Positions 9,126-17,345 of a DNA stretch of 48,332 nucleotides are shown piece after piece. The position numbers and the translations under genes are program-made. The first letter of the stretch is position 1, and each line of letters starts with the position of its first letter. The notes under the pieces were generated by a model. The model saw only the letters and a program-made list of their open reading frames with translations. It was not told the DNA's origin and did not search any database. Origin of the DNA: CAYQCH01 sp964415935 (lineage in GTDB: Bacteria; Patescibacteriota; Patescibacteriia; VMEV01; CAYQCH01); the NCBI GenBank assembly GCA_964415935.1, contig CAYQCH010000003.1, forward strand, positions 1 through 48,332, given 5' to 3'.

Positions 9126-11453
9126 CTAGTCGGGGGGGAGACGCCGCACCGGCACTAACGTGAGCGTAATCAGGAGGAAGAGGATGAGCCCGATACCCGC
9201 TGGCGGCGCATGAGCCGCAGCAGGAGCAAGCATGCATCCCCCGCCCCCGCCGCCTCCGCTGCTGGGCGAAGACGGTGATGGATTGTACCCGCCTGGCGGG
9301 TTTGGCGGCGCGGACGGAACCGAGCCGCCTGTGTTTCCGTTGCTGCTTGAACCTGATCCGCCGGACGAGCTGGGCGGCGTGTTGCCGCCGGAACCAGCCA
9401 CCGCTTCCAACGTCAGGACAAGCTCGTCGTAACTGATTTCCCGTCCTGACTCGCCAGTGGCGTTGTGCTGCTGGATCATGAGGCGGTCACCCGCCTGCAG
9501 GTCCATCTGGCACACTTCCACCAGACCACCCTTTACGCCTGCCGCCTGGCTGACGGTATGCGTCTCCAGGCCAAGCACGCGCGGCCGGCTGATATCAAAT
9601 ACGGCGGAGGCGGTTGTGTTATGCGACGTCACGCCGTTGTTGTCGTTGGTAACGCCGCTGGGATTGTGCATCCACAGCTTCCAGGTACCCGACGCCGGAA
9701 TGATGGCGTCATACGATGCGTACGACGTGGGTTGGCGGGCGGCGGTCGTGTAGTCCCAACGCTTGGCATGGCCATACCCGTTCGTGTCACTGTTGGGCGC
9801 AGTTACCACCAGCTCCGGCAAAATCAGCAACGACGAAGGGATCACGCGGTTGCCCGCCGTAACCGTCTCGCTGTAGCCAATCACCTGCCGGACCGTCTGG
9901 TCGTCAAGGAAGAACGGTTCCGGTACCACGGAGACCCAGGCGCCGTTGATCCACTCGCAGAATGTGTAGTGGAGGTGCGTGCCCTGCGACGAAGCGCCGG
10001 TGTTGCCGCACAACCCAATGGGCTGGCCGCGAACGACGCTCTGGCCGTCGCGCACAAGCACAGACGAGAGATGCAGGTATTGCGCACGGTACTTCCTGCC
10101 GCTGGTCTGGTCATCGTACTCGATGTCCACAAAACGGCCGCCGCCGGGAAAGACCCCCGTCCTGGCGATGCCGGCGATACTTGCGACCAGTTCCAGCCCA
10201 AAGTCATTGCTGCCTCCGGACGGATGGTTGAAGTCCTGTCCCCAGAGATGCAGCTGGCCAAGATGGTCGCCTTCGTTGTAGTTGTTGCCGCTCCTGATCC
10301 AGGTCCCATGCACGGGAAGGAACAGCTGCGGCCAGGGTGATACATCCAGCAAAAGGCTGGCATACGAGGACCAGTTGCCGTTGGCATCACGCACGCGATA
10401 ACGCAACTCTTGCTGTCCGACGTACAGATCATGCGGACCGGTCGTGATGCTGGCGGCCGCCCCGATGACCTTACTGATGCCGTTCTGGTGCAGGCTCCAT
10501 TCATGCTGGGTGGGCGTCCCGCCTTGCGCGCTGCCCTGCAGTCGCAAGACGTGATACCGCCGCAATGGAATGGCCCCGCGGGCAACCAGGTCATACTGTT
10601 CGACGTACGCTCCCAGCGTTGACGCCCGCAGCACTGACCGCTCCACCACTGCCGACTGGATACGGCCGGTCATGGTCGTCGGTCCCGGCGGGTTGGGCGG
10701 CGTGCCTGCCTGCACATTCAGCGTTGACGTGGCGGCCGGGCTCCAACCGAACTGGTTGCGGGCCAGAAAGCGGATGGCGTAGGTACCGGCGGCAAACGAC
10801 TGCTGCACCGTCGGCGCGGAACCAAACACCTGTCCATTGGCCTCCCACCGATACTCGATGGGGTTCTGCGTGGCCGTGCCGCTGAACTGCACCGTCGCGC
10901 CGGCCGCGGGATTGACCGGGCTGACCGACTGGATGGTTGCGGCAGGCACCTGACCTGGCGGAGGAGATGTTGCCGACGTGACCACCACCCGGATCCGGGT
11001 GGTGCCCCAGTCATAGATGTATCCGCCTTGCGCATGGTACGGACGGAAATAGCAGTCGTGCGTCCCAATACCAAGGGCGCGGCCGTCGACCTGCACCTTG
11101 AAGACAAAGCGGGCCACCTGCTGCGGCGCAACGCCTTGCTGCGCCTGCATGAAACTGCCGACGCGCTGGCGGTTAATCCAGCTGCTGTGATACAGCGGCC
11201 CGTCAATGGCGATGCCGCCGGTACCCACCGGCCGCAACTCGATGTACTGCAGGTTGCTGACGCCGCCGCTGTTCTGCCAGGTGGACGTCCCCGTGTTGGT
11301 GAAGTCGATTTCCACTTCCCGCTCGAAATTCTGCGCATCAGTCACCGCAATGGTGTCCGGATTCTGCGCAAAAAAACGGCAGGCATGTTGAGCGAAAGCC
11401 ATCTGTCCCTGCAGCAGCAGGAAACACACAGCCAGGTACATGGCTCGAAACAC
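9126..11453 (-). CDS. Secreted multidomain protein with M23-type peptidase domain and Gly/Cys C-terminal signal
   Basis: 775 residues from a GTG at 11453 with a good Shine-Dalgarno (GGAG, 6-base gap). A signal peptide ends at about residue 22. Residues 27-158 form an NBR1-like beta domain with aromatic and Trp-rich strands. Residues 170-250 look like a PKD/Ig-like domain, and 260-370 are a further beta region. A LytM/M23-like domain lies at about 385-505, with D407, H461 in the YLHLSS motif, and HLH at 493-495. The tail is Pro/Ser/Gly-rich, then seven glycines, C740, a hydrophobic segment and a short Arg-containing end. This layout matches bacterial C-terminal sorting signals of the Gly-Cys CTERM type (JDVT/MYXO/SYNERG-like). 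It probably cuts peptidoglycan or binds cell walls. GC-rich compared with its neighbours. Confidence 0.8.
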   Translation of the reverse strand: MFRAMYLAVCFLLLQGQMAFAQHACRFFAQNPDTIAVTDAQNFEREVEIDFTNTGTSTWQNSGGVSNLQYIELRPVGTGGIAIDGPLYHSSWINRQRVGSFMQAQQGVAPQQVARFVFKVQVDGRALGIGTHDCYFRPYHAQGGYIYDWGTTRIRVVVTSATSPPPGQVPAATIQSVSPVNPAAGATVQFSGTATQNPIEYRWEANGQVFGSAPTVQQSFAAGTYAIRFLARNQFGWSPAATSTLNVQAGTPPNPPGPTTMTGRIQSAVVERSVLRASTLGAYVEQYDLVARGAIPLRRYHVLRLQGSAQGGTPTQHEWSLHQNGISKVIGAAASITTGPHDLYVGQQELRYRVRDANGNWSSYASLLLDVSPWPQLFLPVHGTWIRSGNNYNEGDHLGQLHLWGQDFNHPSGGSNDFGLELVASIAGIARTGVFPGGGRFVDIEYDDQTSGRKYRAQYLHLSSVLVRDGQSVVRGQPIGLCGNTGASSQGTHLHYTFCEWINGAWVSVVPEPFFLDDQTVRQVIGYSETVTAGNRVIPSSLLILPELVVTAPNSDTNGYGHAKRWDYTTAARQPTSYASYDAIIPASGTWKLWMHNPSGVTNDNNGVTSHNTTASAVFDISRPRVLGLETHTVSQAAGVKGGLVEVCQMDLQAGDRLMIQQHNATGESGREISYDELVLTLEAVAGSGGNTPPSSSGGSGSSSNGNTGGSVPSAPPNPPGGYNPSPSSPSSGGGGGGGCMLAPAAAHAPPAGIGLILFLLITLTLVPVRRLPPD

Positions 11454-11479
11454 GCAATACTCCTGTCAAAGAACGGTTT

Positions 11480-11540
11480 CATCCGTATCGGATGAGAGTG
11501 CAGAGGCGCACTCTGGACTGGGCGGAGTTCAAGCCAGAGT
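11480..11540 (-). promoter_or_regulatory. Leader with overlapping, mutually exclusive hairpins
   Basis: Three inverted repeats lie between the upstream stop at 11548 and the GTG at 11453. Stem B pairs 11510-11516 (ACTCTGG) with 11534-11540. Stem A pairs 11495-11501 (AGAGTGC) with 11508-11514. The third stem is CATCCG-TAT-CGGATG at 11480-11494. Stems A and B share bases 11510-11514 and cannot form together. No T-run follows, so this is not a plain terminator. Confidence 0.5.
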
Positions 11541-11547
11541 CCGGGGG

Positions 11548-12132
11548 CTAATCATGCGTAAAGACCAGCCACTCTAAAAACAATTGCTCGTTGTAGCGAC
11601 CTTCGGGATCGGCAAGGGCGTCGGCCAGAAACCGCATGTACACATCATTGTTCCAGTCGTATCCGCCATGTGCGGCGGCTTCAAAATCCCAATACACCAC
11701 GGGTACTGCATAGTCAGGAATTCCTCCGGTTTTGATCATCAAACGATCAACAATAATGCTGTCAGGAAACGGTTCGCTTTTTTGCACATCGCTTGCATCC
11801 AGTACCACGAACTTTGGCGGTAAAAGGACAAACTGCACATGATACGGCATGGCCGCGGCAAACTCATTCCATGTGCGCTCCAGTTCCTTGAAGTCGCCTG
11901 TTCTCGAGGCCAAAACCGGCTGCACGCGAGCCTTGCCTTCCAGCAGGGTGTTGCGCAATTTCGCGTAATGATAAGGATTTTGGCAGGCAACGAGGGAGTC
12001 TTGCTCCGATACTTGCTTCGCCGGAACCTGCTGCTGAATCTCCATTGTTGTCTCACTCGCCGGATCCTGTGCCGGCTGAACAGGCGCGAAGGCGACACCA
12101 AACAAACTGAGAATAAAGGCAAGTATAGACAT
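11548..12132 (-). CDS. Small secreted protein of unknown function
   Basis: 194 residues from ATG 12132. A TTG further upstream is less likely because a TGTTATAC extended -10-like element sits 5 bases before the ATG, predicting a leaderless mRNA. A signal peptide or anchor covers residues 1-20, then a Gln/Pro/Glu spacer to about 45. A folded domain contains a single conserved-looking cysteine (LVACQNPYHYAKL), an alternating strand section (YHVQFVLLPPKFVVLDA) and a Trp/Tyr-rich end. I do not recognise the family. Codon use is like the core genes, unlike the GC-rich gene downstream. The two are on the same strand with a 94-base structured gap. Confidence 0.7.
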   Translation of the reverse strand: MSILAFILSLFGVAFAPVQPAQDPASETTMEIQQQVPAKQVSEQDSLVACQNPYHYAKLRNTLLEGKARVQPVLASRTGDFKELERTWNEFAAAMPYHVQFVLLPPKFVVLDASDVQKSEPFPDSIIVDRLMIKTGGIPDYAVPVVYWDFEAAAHGGYDWNNDVYMRFLADALADPEGRYNEQLFLEWLVFTHD

Positions 12133-12387
12133 ATTTAGGTATAACAATTTTCTCGTGACAACGCGTCGGACACAGAGTCCTCTGCCCCCACCCCGTCATC
12201 CAACAATTAATGGCGTTCCCACGAGAAAGCTGGGGAGAAATGGCCAGACGAGAGATGGCGCGCGTCCGCTCGGACGATGATGCCCATCTTGCGGTGCGGT
12301 GCCAGGACACTTCCCCCTTTTTGACGCCCCTGCCATGAAACAGCGCTTACTTGTTTTCAAGCGGCAGGATGCATCGTCGCTCTCGAA

Positions 12388-12789
12388 CTATTCTTCCGGT
12401 TCGATGGCAGCCTCAGCCGCCACGTCATCGTTGTGGTCCGACGCCGCGCTTGCCAAAGCCTGTTGCTTATCTAGTAACAGCATGTTTGAAGCAATGATTT
12501 CGGTGCGCGAGTGCAAAACCTTCTTGTCGTCCTCCCAGCGGCTGGTTTTCAGGCGGCCTTGCACATAGACCAGGCGTCCTTTATGGATGTAATCGCGGCA
12601 AATCTCCGCCAGGCGGCCAAATGCCACGACAGGGTGGAATTCCGCGTTCGGCACGCCGTCTTTGGCAGCACGGCGGCCGTTAGTGGCCAGTGTAAACTTG
12701 GTTAAAGAACTCTTTTCGGACAGCTGTTTGGACACCGGCTCCTGCGTCACATGGCCGATGAGCGTAACAGAATTGAGATTCATAGGCAT
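12388..12789 (-). CDS. ssb: Single-stranded DNA-binding protein
   Basis: 133 residues from ATG 12789, chosen because an AGG lies 6 bases before it; ATG 12783 two codons later is also possible. The OB-fold core is complete: a start like LNSVTLIGHVTQEP, the strand VVAFGRLAEICRDYIHKGRLVYVQGRL, and SRWEDDKK. SSB coats single-stranded DNA in replication and repair and recruits partners through its tail. Here the tail is acidic (DHNDD...EPEE) but lacks the usual DDIPF-type tip, as in some reduced lineages. The gene has its own promoter at 12928-12956 and a hairpin-bearing leader. Confidence 0.93.
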   Translation of the reverse strand: MPMNLNSVTLIGHVTQEPVSKQLSEKSSLTKFTLATNGRRAAKDGVPNAEFHPVVAFGRLAEICRDYIHKGRLVYVQGRLKTSRWEDDKKVLHSRTEIIASNMLLLDKQQALASAASDHNDDVAAEAAIEPEE

Positions 12790-12865
12790 GTCAAACCTAT
12801 GCCCCCATGAAGGGGCATTGGACAAAATATAATGTTAGACGAGAACGAGTGAAAAAGCTTTTCCA

Positions 12866-12918
12866 ACAAAAATAGCGCTGCAAAAACGGATGAACCGTTC
12901 TTAGATACAGCGCTATTT
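12866..12918 (-). promoter_or_regulatory. Terminator-like hairpin at the 5' end of the ssb transcript
   Basis: An 11-bp stem (AAATAGCGCTG at 12870-12880 with 12908-12918), with a second inner stem (AACGG 12885-12889 / CCGTT 12895-12899), is followed on the minus strand by five Ts. It starts about 3 bases after the predicted transcription start. It could be an attenuator, a stabilising 5' hairpin, or a terminator for the protease gene upstream. Confidence 0.65.
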
Positions 12919-12927
12919 CATGAATCT

Positions 12928-12956
12928 ATTGTAGAGAATTTTTGTGTCCTGATCAA
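12928..12956 (-). promoter_or_regulatory. ssb promoter
   Basis: TTGATC (12951-12956 on the complement), 17-base spacer, TACAAT (12928-12933). Spacing is ideal and both boxes are close to the sigma-70 consensus. Confidence 0.65.
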
Positions 12957-12963
12957 GACAAAA

Positions 12964-14082
12964 TTACAATCTTGTGCCGTCTGACATGTCAATTTTCGTT
13001 AACGGCACGCGCTTCTTGATGCGCACGCTCTGCGCAAATTTGCTCTTGGCCGCTCGCGCGTTTGCTGCTTGTTCTTCTCCGCCACAACGCGCCAGAATAC
13101 TGTCGGACCATTTCGACAAATCCCCCAATTCTTTACTGCGTCTGACCGCGCTTACCAGCCGCTTGGGCGAGATATCCACAGCGCAGAAGGCCTTATGCAT
13201 CAGCTTCACTTCATGCTCCATGGCCTCATCATAAGCTAACGTGCATTGGTTGTCGTAAAATCGTTGTGAAGACTGCACAAAATAGCCGGAATCGCCGTCG
13301 TAGACGCAGTCTAAAGGCACAAGCCCCTGCGCAAACAAATGCGCCTGCACGCGGCGCTCAAACTCCAGGTATACGTCTTCAGACAAGACAAACGTGAAGG
13401 CGCCGGCAATAATGCTGCCGGCAAACGGCACGCCCACCAGGCGGTACTCCTGGTCAATCATGACACCGCCGGATACGCCAGGGCCTGCCAGCGCGTCGGT
13501 CTTGTAGAGCTTGAGCTGCTCGGTGTCCAACCGGACGATGCCAAGCCACTGCGACACGTCGGGATTTTCAATAAAACCGACAATGTTGCCGGGCGAAACC
13601 GTAATGGTACCTTCGCCGGAGGCAGGATAGCCAAGCACCCAGACATCCTCGCCGAACGCGCGGCTGTCAAAATGCGGTTCGCTGAAGCGCTCAAAATACT
13701 CGGTGAAGACGCCGTTTGGTTCTTTCGGGCAGACGTAGGCCAGATCCAAAGACTGGTCAACGAACACCGCTTCGCCTTCAAACGCAAACTCGGGCGCGCG
13801 GCCGCGGTCGGTGGCAATGGCAATGCCGATATGCGGGTCTACCTCGCCTGTTTCCGCGTTAATAACTACGTGCGAATTGGTGTACAAGCATCCGCCATGG
13901 TCAATAAACACGCCCGACCCTTGCTTGATGCTGGTATTATCGTCAAACGGCTCCTGCGTGTACGTCGTTACTTCCGCGACGGCGCGGATAATAAAGTTGG
14001 GCGCCGTGGCCGCCTGCGCGACAGCTGACGGAAAAAACGCCAGCGACGCGACGGCTGCTGATATGACAAGCGTACGGTACAT
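12964..14082 (-). CDS. Secreted trypsin-like serine protease
   Basis: 372 residues from ATG 14082, where a signal peptide (about 1-25, ending AVAQA) begins; the longer frame upstream would overlap pnp. The trypsin/HtrA-like fold shows H71 in CLYTNSHVV, D113 in SLDLAYVCP and S204 in GPGVSGGVM, giving a complete catalytic triad. No PDZ domain follows. Instead there is a C-terminal helical region of about 140 residues with several cysteines and lysine-rich ends. It probably acts outside the membrane on surface or host proteins, or in quality control. It begins 10 bases after the pnp stop and is likely co-transcribed with it, an unusual pairing of an exported protease with an RNA-decay enzyme. 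Confidence 0.85.
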   Translation of the reverse strand: MYRTLVISAAVASLAFFPSAVAQAATAPNFIIRAVAEVTTYTQEPFDDNTSIKQGSGVFIDHGGCLYTNSHVVINAETGEVDPHIGIAIATDRGRAPEFAFEGEAVFVDQSLDLAYVCPKEPNGVFTEYFERFSEPHFDSRAFGEDVWVLGYPASGEGTITVSPGNIVGFIENPDVSQWLGIVRLDTEQLKLYKTDALAGPGVSGGVMIDQEYRLVGVPFAGSIIAGAFTFVLSEDVYLEFERRVQAHLFAQGLVPLDCVYDGDSGYFVQSSQRFYDNQCTLAYDEAMEHEVKLMHKAFCAVDISPKRLVSAVRRSKELGDLSKWSDSILARCGGEEQAANARAAKSKFAQSVRIKKRVPLTKIDMSDGTRL

Positions 14083-14092
14083 ACGTTTTACG

Positions 14093-16321
14093 TTAGAAGC
14101 GTTTTCCGCGCGGGCGTCCGCCGCCACCGCCGTTTCGCCCGCCTCGGCCTCCACCCGGACGGCGTTCGCGAGGCTCTTCCTGGTAGCCTTCCGGCGGCGT
14201 GGACAACGCCTTGATGGACAAATTGATACGCCCAAGTTCATCGATTTCCTTCACCTTCACCTTTACTTCATCGCCGACGTGTAATACATCGGACACCTTT
14301 CCAACTCGTTCATAGGAAATTTCGGATACATGCACGAGGCCTTCCTGGCCCGGCAATACCTCCACAAAGGCGCCGAAGTCCATCAAGCGGGTTACTTTGC
14401 CTTCGTACACCTCGCCCGCAGCGACTTCCTTGGTCAGGTCTTCAATCCATTTCTTGGCTTTGGCCATACCCTCAGCGGACACAGAAGAGATAAAGACACT
14501 GCCGTCCTGCTCGATGTCGATTTCCACGCCGCATTCGTCAATGATCTTGTTGATCATCTTGCCGCCGGGGCCAATGACGTCGCGGATCTTTTCGGGATTG
14601 ATGTGCAAGGTCTCCACTCGCGGCGCATACGGCGACAAATCGGCGCGAGGCGCGGCAATCGCCGAGCTCATGGCGTCCAGGATTTGCAAGCGTCCGTCGC
14701 GCGCCTGTGAAAGCGTCTGGTTGACCTGTTCCAGCGTCAACCCGGCCGACTTCGTATCCATCTGGATGGCGGTGATGCCGTTTTGCGTGCCGGCAATCTT
14801 AAAATCCATGCCGCCATTGCTGTCTTCCAGATCCTGCAAGTCCGTCAACACCTTCCAGTCGCCCTTGTTATTGGAAACAAGGCCCATGGCCACGCCGGCC
14901 ACGGCGCGCTTGATGGGAACGCCCGCATCCATGAGCGCCAGCGTGGAACCGCATGTGGACGCCATGGAGCTGGAACCGTTTGACCCAAGGACTTCGGATA
15001 CCAGTCGGATGGTGTACGGAAATTCATCCTTGCTCGGCAATACCGGCAAGAGGGCTTTTTCAGCCAGCATGCCGTGGCCGATATCACGGCGCGACGGCCC
15101 GCGCATGGGCTTGGTTTCACCAACCGAAAACGGCGGGAAGTTGTAATGATGCATGTAGCGCTTCTTGGCTTCGCCGTTGAGGTCTTCCATGATCTGTTCG
15201 GCTCCGGGGCCGGCCAGCGTCGCCACGGTCAATACCTGGGTCTCGCCGCGAGTGAAGAAACCCGTGCCATGCGTGCGCGGCAAGATGGAAACAGCCACGT
15301 CGAGCGGGCGGATTTCCGTAACGCTGCGCCCGTCAACGCGCTTGCCGGTGCGCAAAATCATTTCACCGACGTGCTCTTCAATGTATTCCTTCAGCGGCTT
15401 GAGCGCTTCCTTGCGCTTGTCTTTGCCGACCTGCTCCGCCTTCAGGGTCTCATCAATGCTTGCCTTGATTTCGCTGATGCTTTCCTTGCGCATCTGCTTG
15501 GTGTTCTTGTCTCCGCCCGCAAAATACTGGTCGACGGCGGCAATGGCCAACTCCTTCACGCGGGCGCGCAACGCGTCCATTTCTTTGGCAGCTTCCATTT
15601 CTTCCTCCGTCAGCACAGGCTTGATGACGCGCTTCTCTTTGCCGATTTCCTTAGCCATCTGGTTGATGAGCTGGATGGCAGGCTTCAGGTGTTTCAAACC
15701 GAACTGGATGCCTTCAAACACCGCCTCTTCAGTCACTTCCTGCGCGCCGGCCTCAAGCATGATGGTTTTTTCGCCATCGCCGGCCACGTACAAATCCATG
15801 TCGCTTTTGGCCAAAGCGGTCGTGGTCGGATTCAGCACCCACTCGCCGTTCACACGGCCGACGCGGCAGCCCGCAACGGGGCCAGCCCACGGAATGTCGG
15901 AAATCATGAGGGCGGCAGAAGCGCCAAGCATAGCGGCGACATCCGGATCATTTTCCCCGTCAACGCACAGCACGGTAACAATCATCTGGATGTCGATGCG
16001 CAGGCTGTCGTCAAACAACGGACGGATGGCGCGATCAACAAGACGGGCCGTCAAAACCGCCTCGTCGCTGGGACGCGTTTCGCGCTTGATAAACCGGCTG
16101 CCCTTGATGATGCCAGCCGCGTACAAACGCTCTTCGTAATCCACGGTCAACGGGAAGAAATCAAATTCGCCGCGCGCTTCCTTGGCCATGGTAGCCGTAA
16201 CCAAAACGACGGTGTCGCCGTAGCGGACCAGGGCGGAGCCGTTGGCCTGCTGGGCCACCACGCCGGTGGTGATGGTCAGGGGACGGCCACCCCATTCCAA
16301 TGTAAACTCACGTGGAGCCAT
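14093..16321 (-). CDS. pnp: Polyribonucleotide nucleotidyltransferase
   Basis: 742 residues from ATG 16321 (MAPREFTLEWGGRPL); ATG 16348 is an alternative. The order is the standard one: first RNase PH-like core (QANGSALVRYGDTVVLVTAT), a helical domain with many lysines, the second catalytic core (RTHGTGFFTRGETQVLT and GDWKVLTDLQDLED), a KH domain (IRDVIGPGGKMINKII) and an S1 domain (YEGKVTRLMDFGAFVEVLPG). An Arg/Gly-rich tail ends the protein. PNPase degrades RNA 3' to 5' by phosphorolysis and adds tails. It lies downstream of rpsO as in many bacteria, but several genes separate the two here. A long hairpin sits in its leader. Confidence 0.97.
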   Translation of the reverse strand: MAPREFTLEWGGRPLTITTGVVAQQANGSALVRYGDTVVLVTATMAKEARGEFDFFPLTVDYEERLYAAGIIKGSRFIKRETRPSDEAVLTARLVDRAIRPLFDDSLRIDIQMIVTVLCVDGENDPDVAAMLGASAALMISDIPWAGPVAGCRVGRVNGEWVLNPTTTALAKSDMDLYVAGDGEKTIMLEAGAQEVTEEAVFEGIQFGLKHLKPAIQLINQMAKEIGKEKRVIKPVLTEEEMEAAKEMDALRARVKELAIAAVDQYFAGGDKNTKQMRKESISEIKASIDETLKAEQVGKDKRKEALKPLKEYIEEHVGEMILRTGKRVDGRSVTEIRPLDVAVSILPRTHGTGFFTRGETQVLTVATLAGPGAEQIMEDLNGEAKKRYMHHYNFPPFSVGETKPMRGPSRRDIGHGMLAEKALLPVLPSKDEFPYTIRLVSEVLGSNGSSSMASTCGSTLALMDAGVPIKRAVAGVAMGLVSNNKGDWKVLTDLQDLEDSNGGMDFKIAGTQNGITAIQMDTKSAGLTLEQVNQTLSQARDGRLQILDAMSSAIAAPRADLSPYAPRVETLHINPEKIRDVIGPGGKMINKIIDECGVEIDIEQDGSVFISSVSAEGMAKAKKWIEDLTKEVAAGEVYEGKVTRLMDFGAFVEVLPGQEGLVHVSEISYERVGKVSDVLHVGDEVKVKVKEIDELGRINLSIKALSTPPEGYQEEPRERRPGGGRGGRNGGGGGRPRGKRF

Positions 16322-16382
16322 CCACGCATTCTTCAAATCTTGAAACATAAGACAAGGCGTACGGATGGCGCCTTGTGCACGT

Positions 16383-16434
16383 AGATATAATTCCCAATGC
16401 TGGACCAGCATGTGCAACGCTGGGAATTATATCT
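16383..16434 (-). promoter_or_regulatory. Long hairpin in the pnp leader
   Basis: A perfect 14-bp stem (AGATATAATTCCCA at 16383-16396 with 16421-16434) encloses a second inverted repeat (ATGCTGG-A-CCAGCAT, 16397-16411). It lies about 60 bases upstream of the pnp start. In Escherichia coli a pnp leader hairpin is cut by RNase III for autoregulation; a similar role here is an inference. Confidence 0.65.
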
Positions 16435-16460
16435 ATTACGTCCAAGGAGGCCTTTCGCAC

Positions 16461-16489
16461 GCGATAATTAAGGTTCTTGTTCGCTTCAA
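16461..16489 (-). promoter_or_regulatory. Possible pnp promoter
   Basis: TTGAAG (complement of 16484-16489), 17-base spacer, TATCGC (complement of 16461-16466). It lies just outside the leader hairpin. The -10 box is mediocre. Confidence 0.35.
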
Positions 16490-16514
16490 CCATAACAAAA
16501 ACCGGCCAAAATGG

Positions 16515-17339
16515 CTAGCCGGCTTCTGTTTCGCGCCCTGCCGTGTTTACGTCGGCCGGGCCGCGGTCATTGATCTGTTCTAATGTGTCGGGTGAACCCC
16601 AGCGAGGCTCATACCCGCTTACGGTTGGCCCGGACAGCGGCAGGTCCAACGGGTCGGCGCGCTGGACAATAAACCGCTCGTCAACATGATTGGCTTTCAG
16701 GCCCTGCTCGTCCATGACCCGCTGCCCTTCCGGCGTGACAATATACGTAATGCCGTTGGACTGCGCGCGGTACACGAACCCGCCGGGCAAAAGATCGATG
16801 CCGGACAGCATGATGCCTTCATCGTAGTTGACGAAAAAGTATTCCGGCACGTCCACGACGCGCTCCTGCCATCCCTCGCCCAACACGGCCAGCGCCTGCT
16901 GTTCGTTGGCCAGGCTGAACAATGTTTTTTGAAAACCGATCAGGTATACGAACGGCGCGCTCTGGATTTTGACCAGATACGTCCCGGGCCGAATGGTCGC
17001 ATTGCGGCCGGACAACGGAAACGACTCCAATACGTCCTGCGGAATAGTTTTGACAAGGCTAAAGTCGGGATACCAGCTGCGAAAGGTCTGCTCGTCGGGA
17101 AACACCACGCGTTTCCCATCGCCGTTGATGTAATAAATCGTTCCCAGGTTCGGCGCCGTGACCAGGTCGCCCGGCTGCGCCGTTTCATGCAAAATAACCG
17201 GCCCCTTGATGGTGTAAATCATGCGGGGCGGCGGCTGTGGCGCTTCGTACACTTTGTCGGCATACAGGCCGGCGGCGGCCAGCAGGGTCAGCACGCAGGC
17301 GCCGACAAGCCACATTTTGCGGGCTTGGTCTTGCTCCAT
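16515..17339 (-). CDS. Membrane-anchored protein with DGKR/FP sequence repeats
   Basis: 274 residues starting at ATG 17339. One hydrophobic anchor at residues 9-27 follows a short charged N-terminus, so most of the protein is outside. The segment YYINGDGKRVVFPDEQTFRSW (about residues 68-88, also resembling later stretches near 185-210) is of a kind common in CPR envelope proteins, often repeated. Strand-rich sequence and alternating aromatic residues suggest a small beta fold. The gene begins 6 bases after the NYN gene stops. A GC-rich hairpin followed by five Ts (16498-16525, minus strand) overlaps its end. Exact function unknown; a surface or cell-wall role is likely. Confidence 0.7.
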   Translation of the reverse strand: MEQDQARKMWLVGACVLTLLAAAGLYADKVYEAPQPPPRMIYTIKGPVILHETAQPGDLVTAPNLGTIYYINGDGKRVVFPDEQTFRSWYPDFSLVKTIPQDVLESFPLSGRNATIRPGTYLVKIQSAPFVYLIGFQKTLFSLANEQQALAVLGEGWQERVVDVPEYFFVNYDEGIMLSGIDLLPGGFVYRAQSNGITYIVTPEGQRVMDEQGLKANHVDERFIVQRADPLDLPLSGPTVSGYEPRWGSPDTLEQINDRGPADVNTAGRETEAG

Positions 17340-17345
17340 ACCTGC

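Noticed and set aside
15074..16384. 436-residue plus-strand open frame opposite pnp
   Set aside because: Pnp on the other strand is certain; the antisense frame has shadow-like composition.
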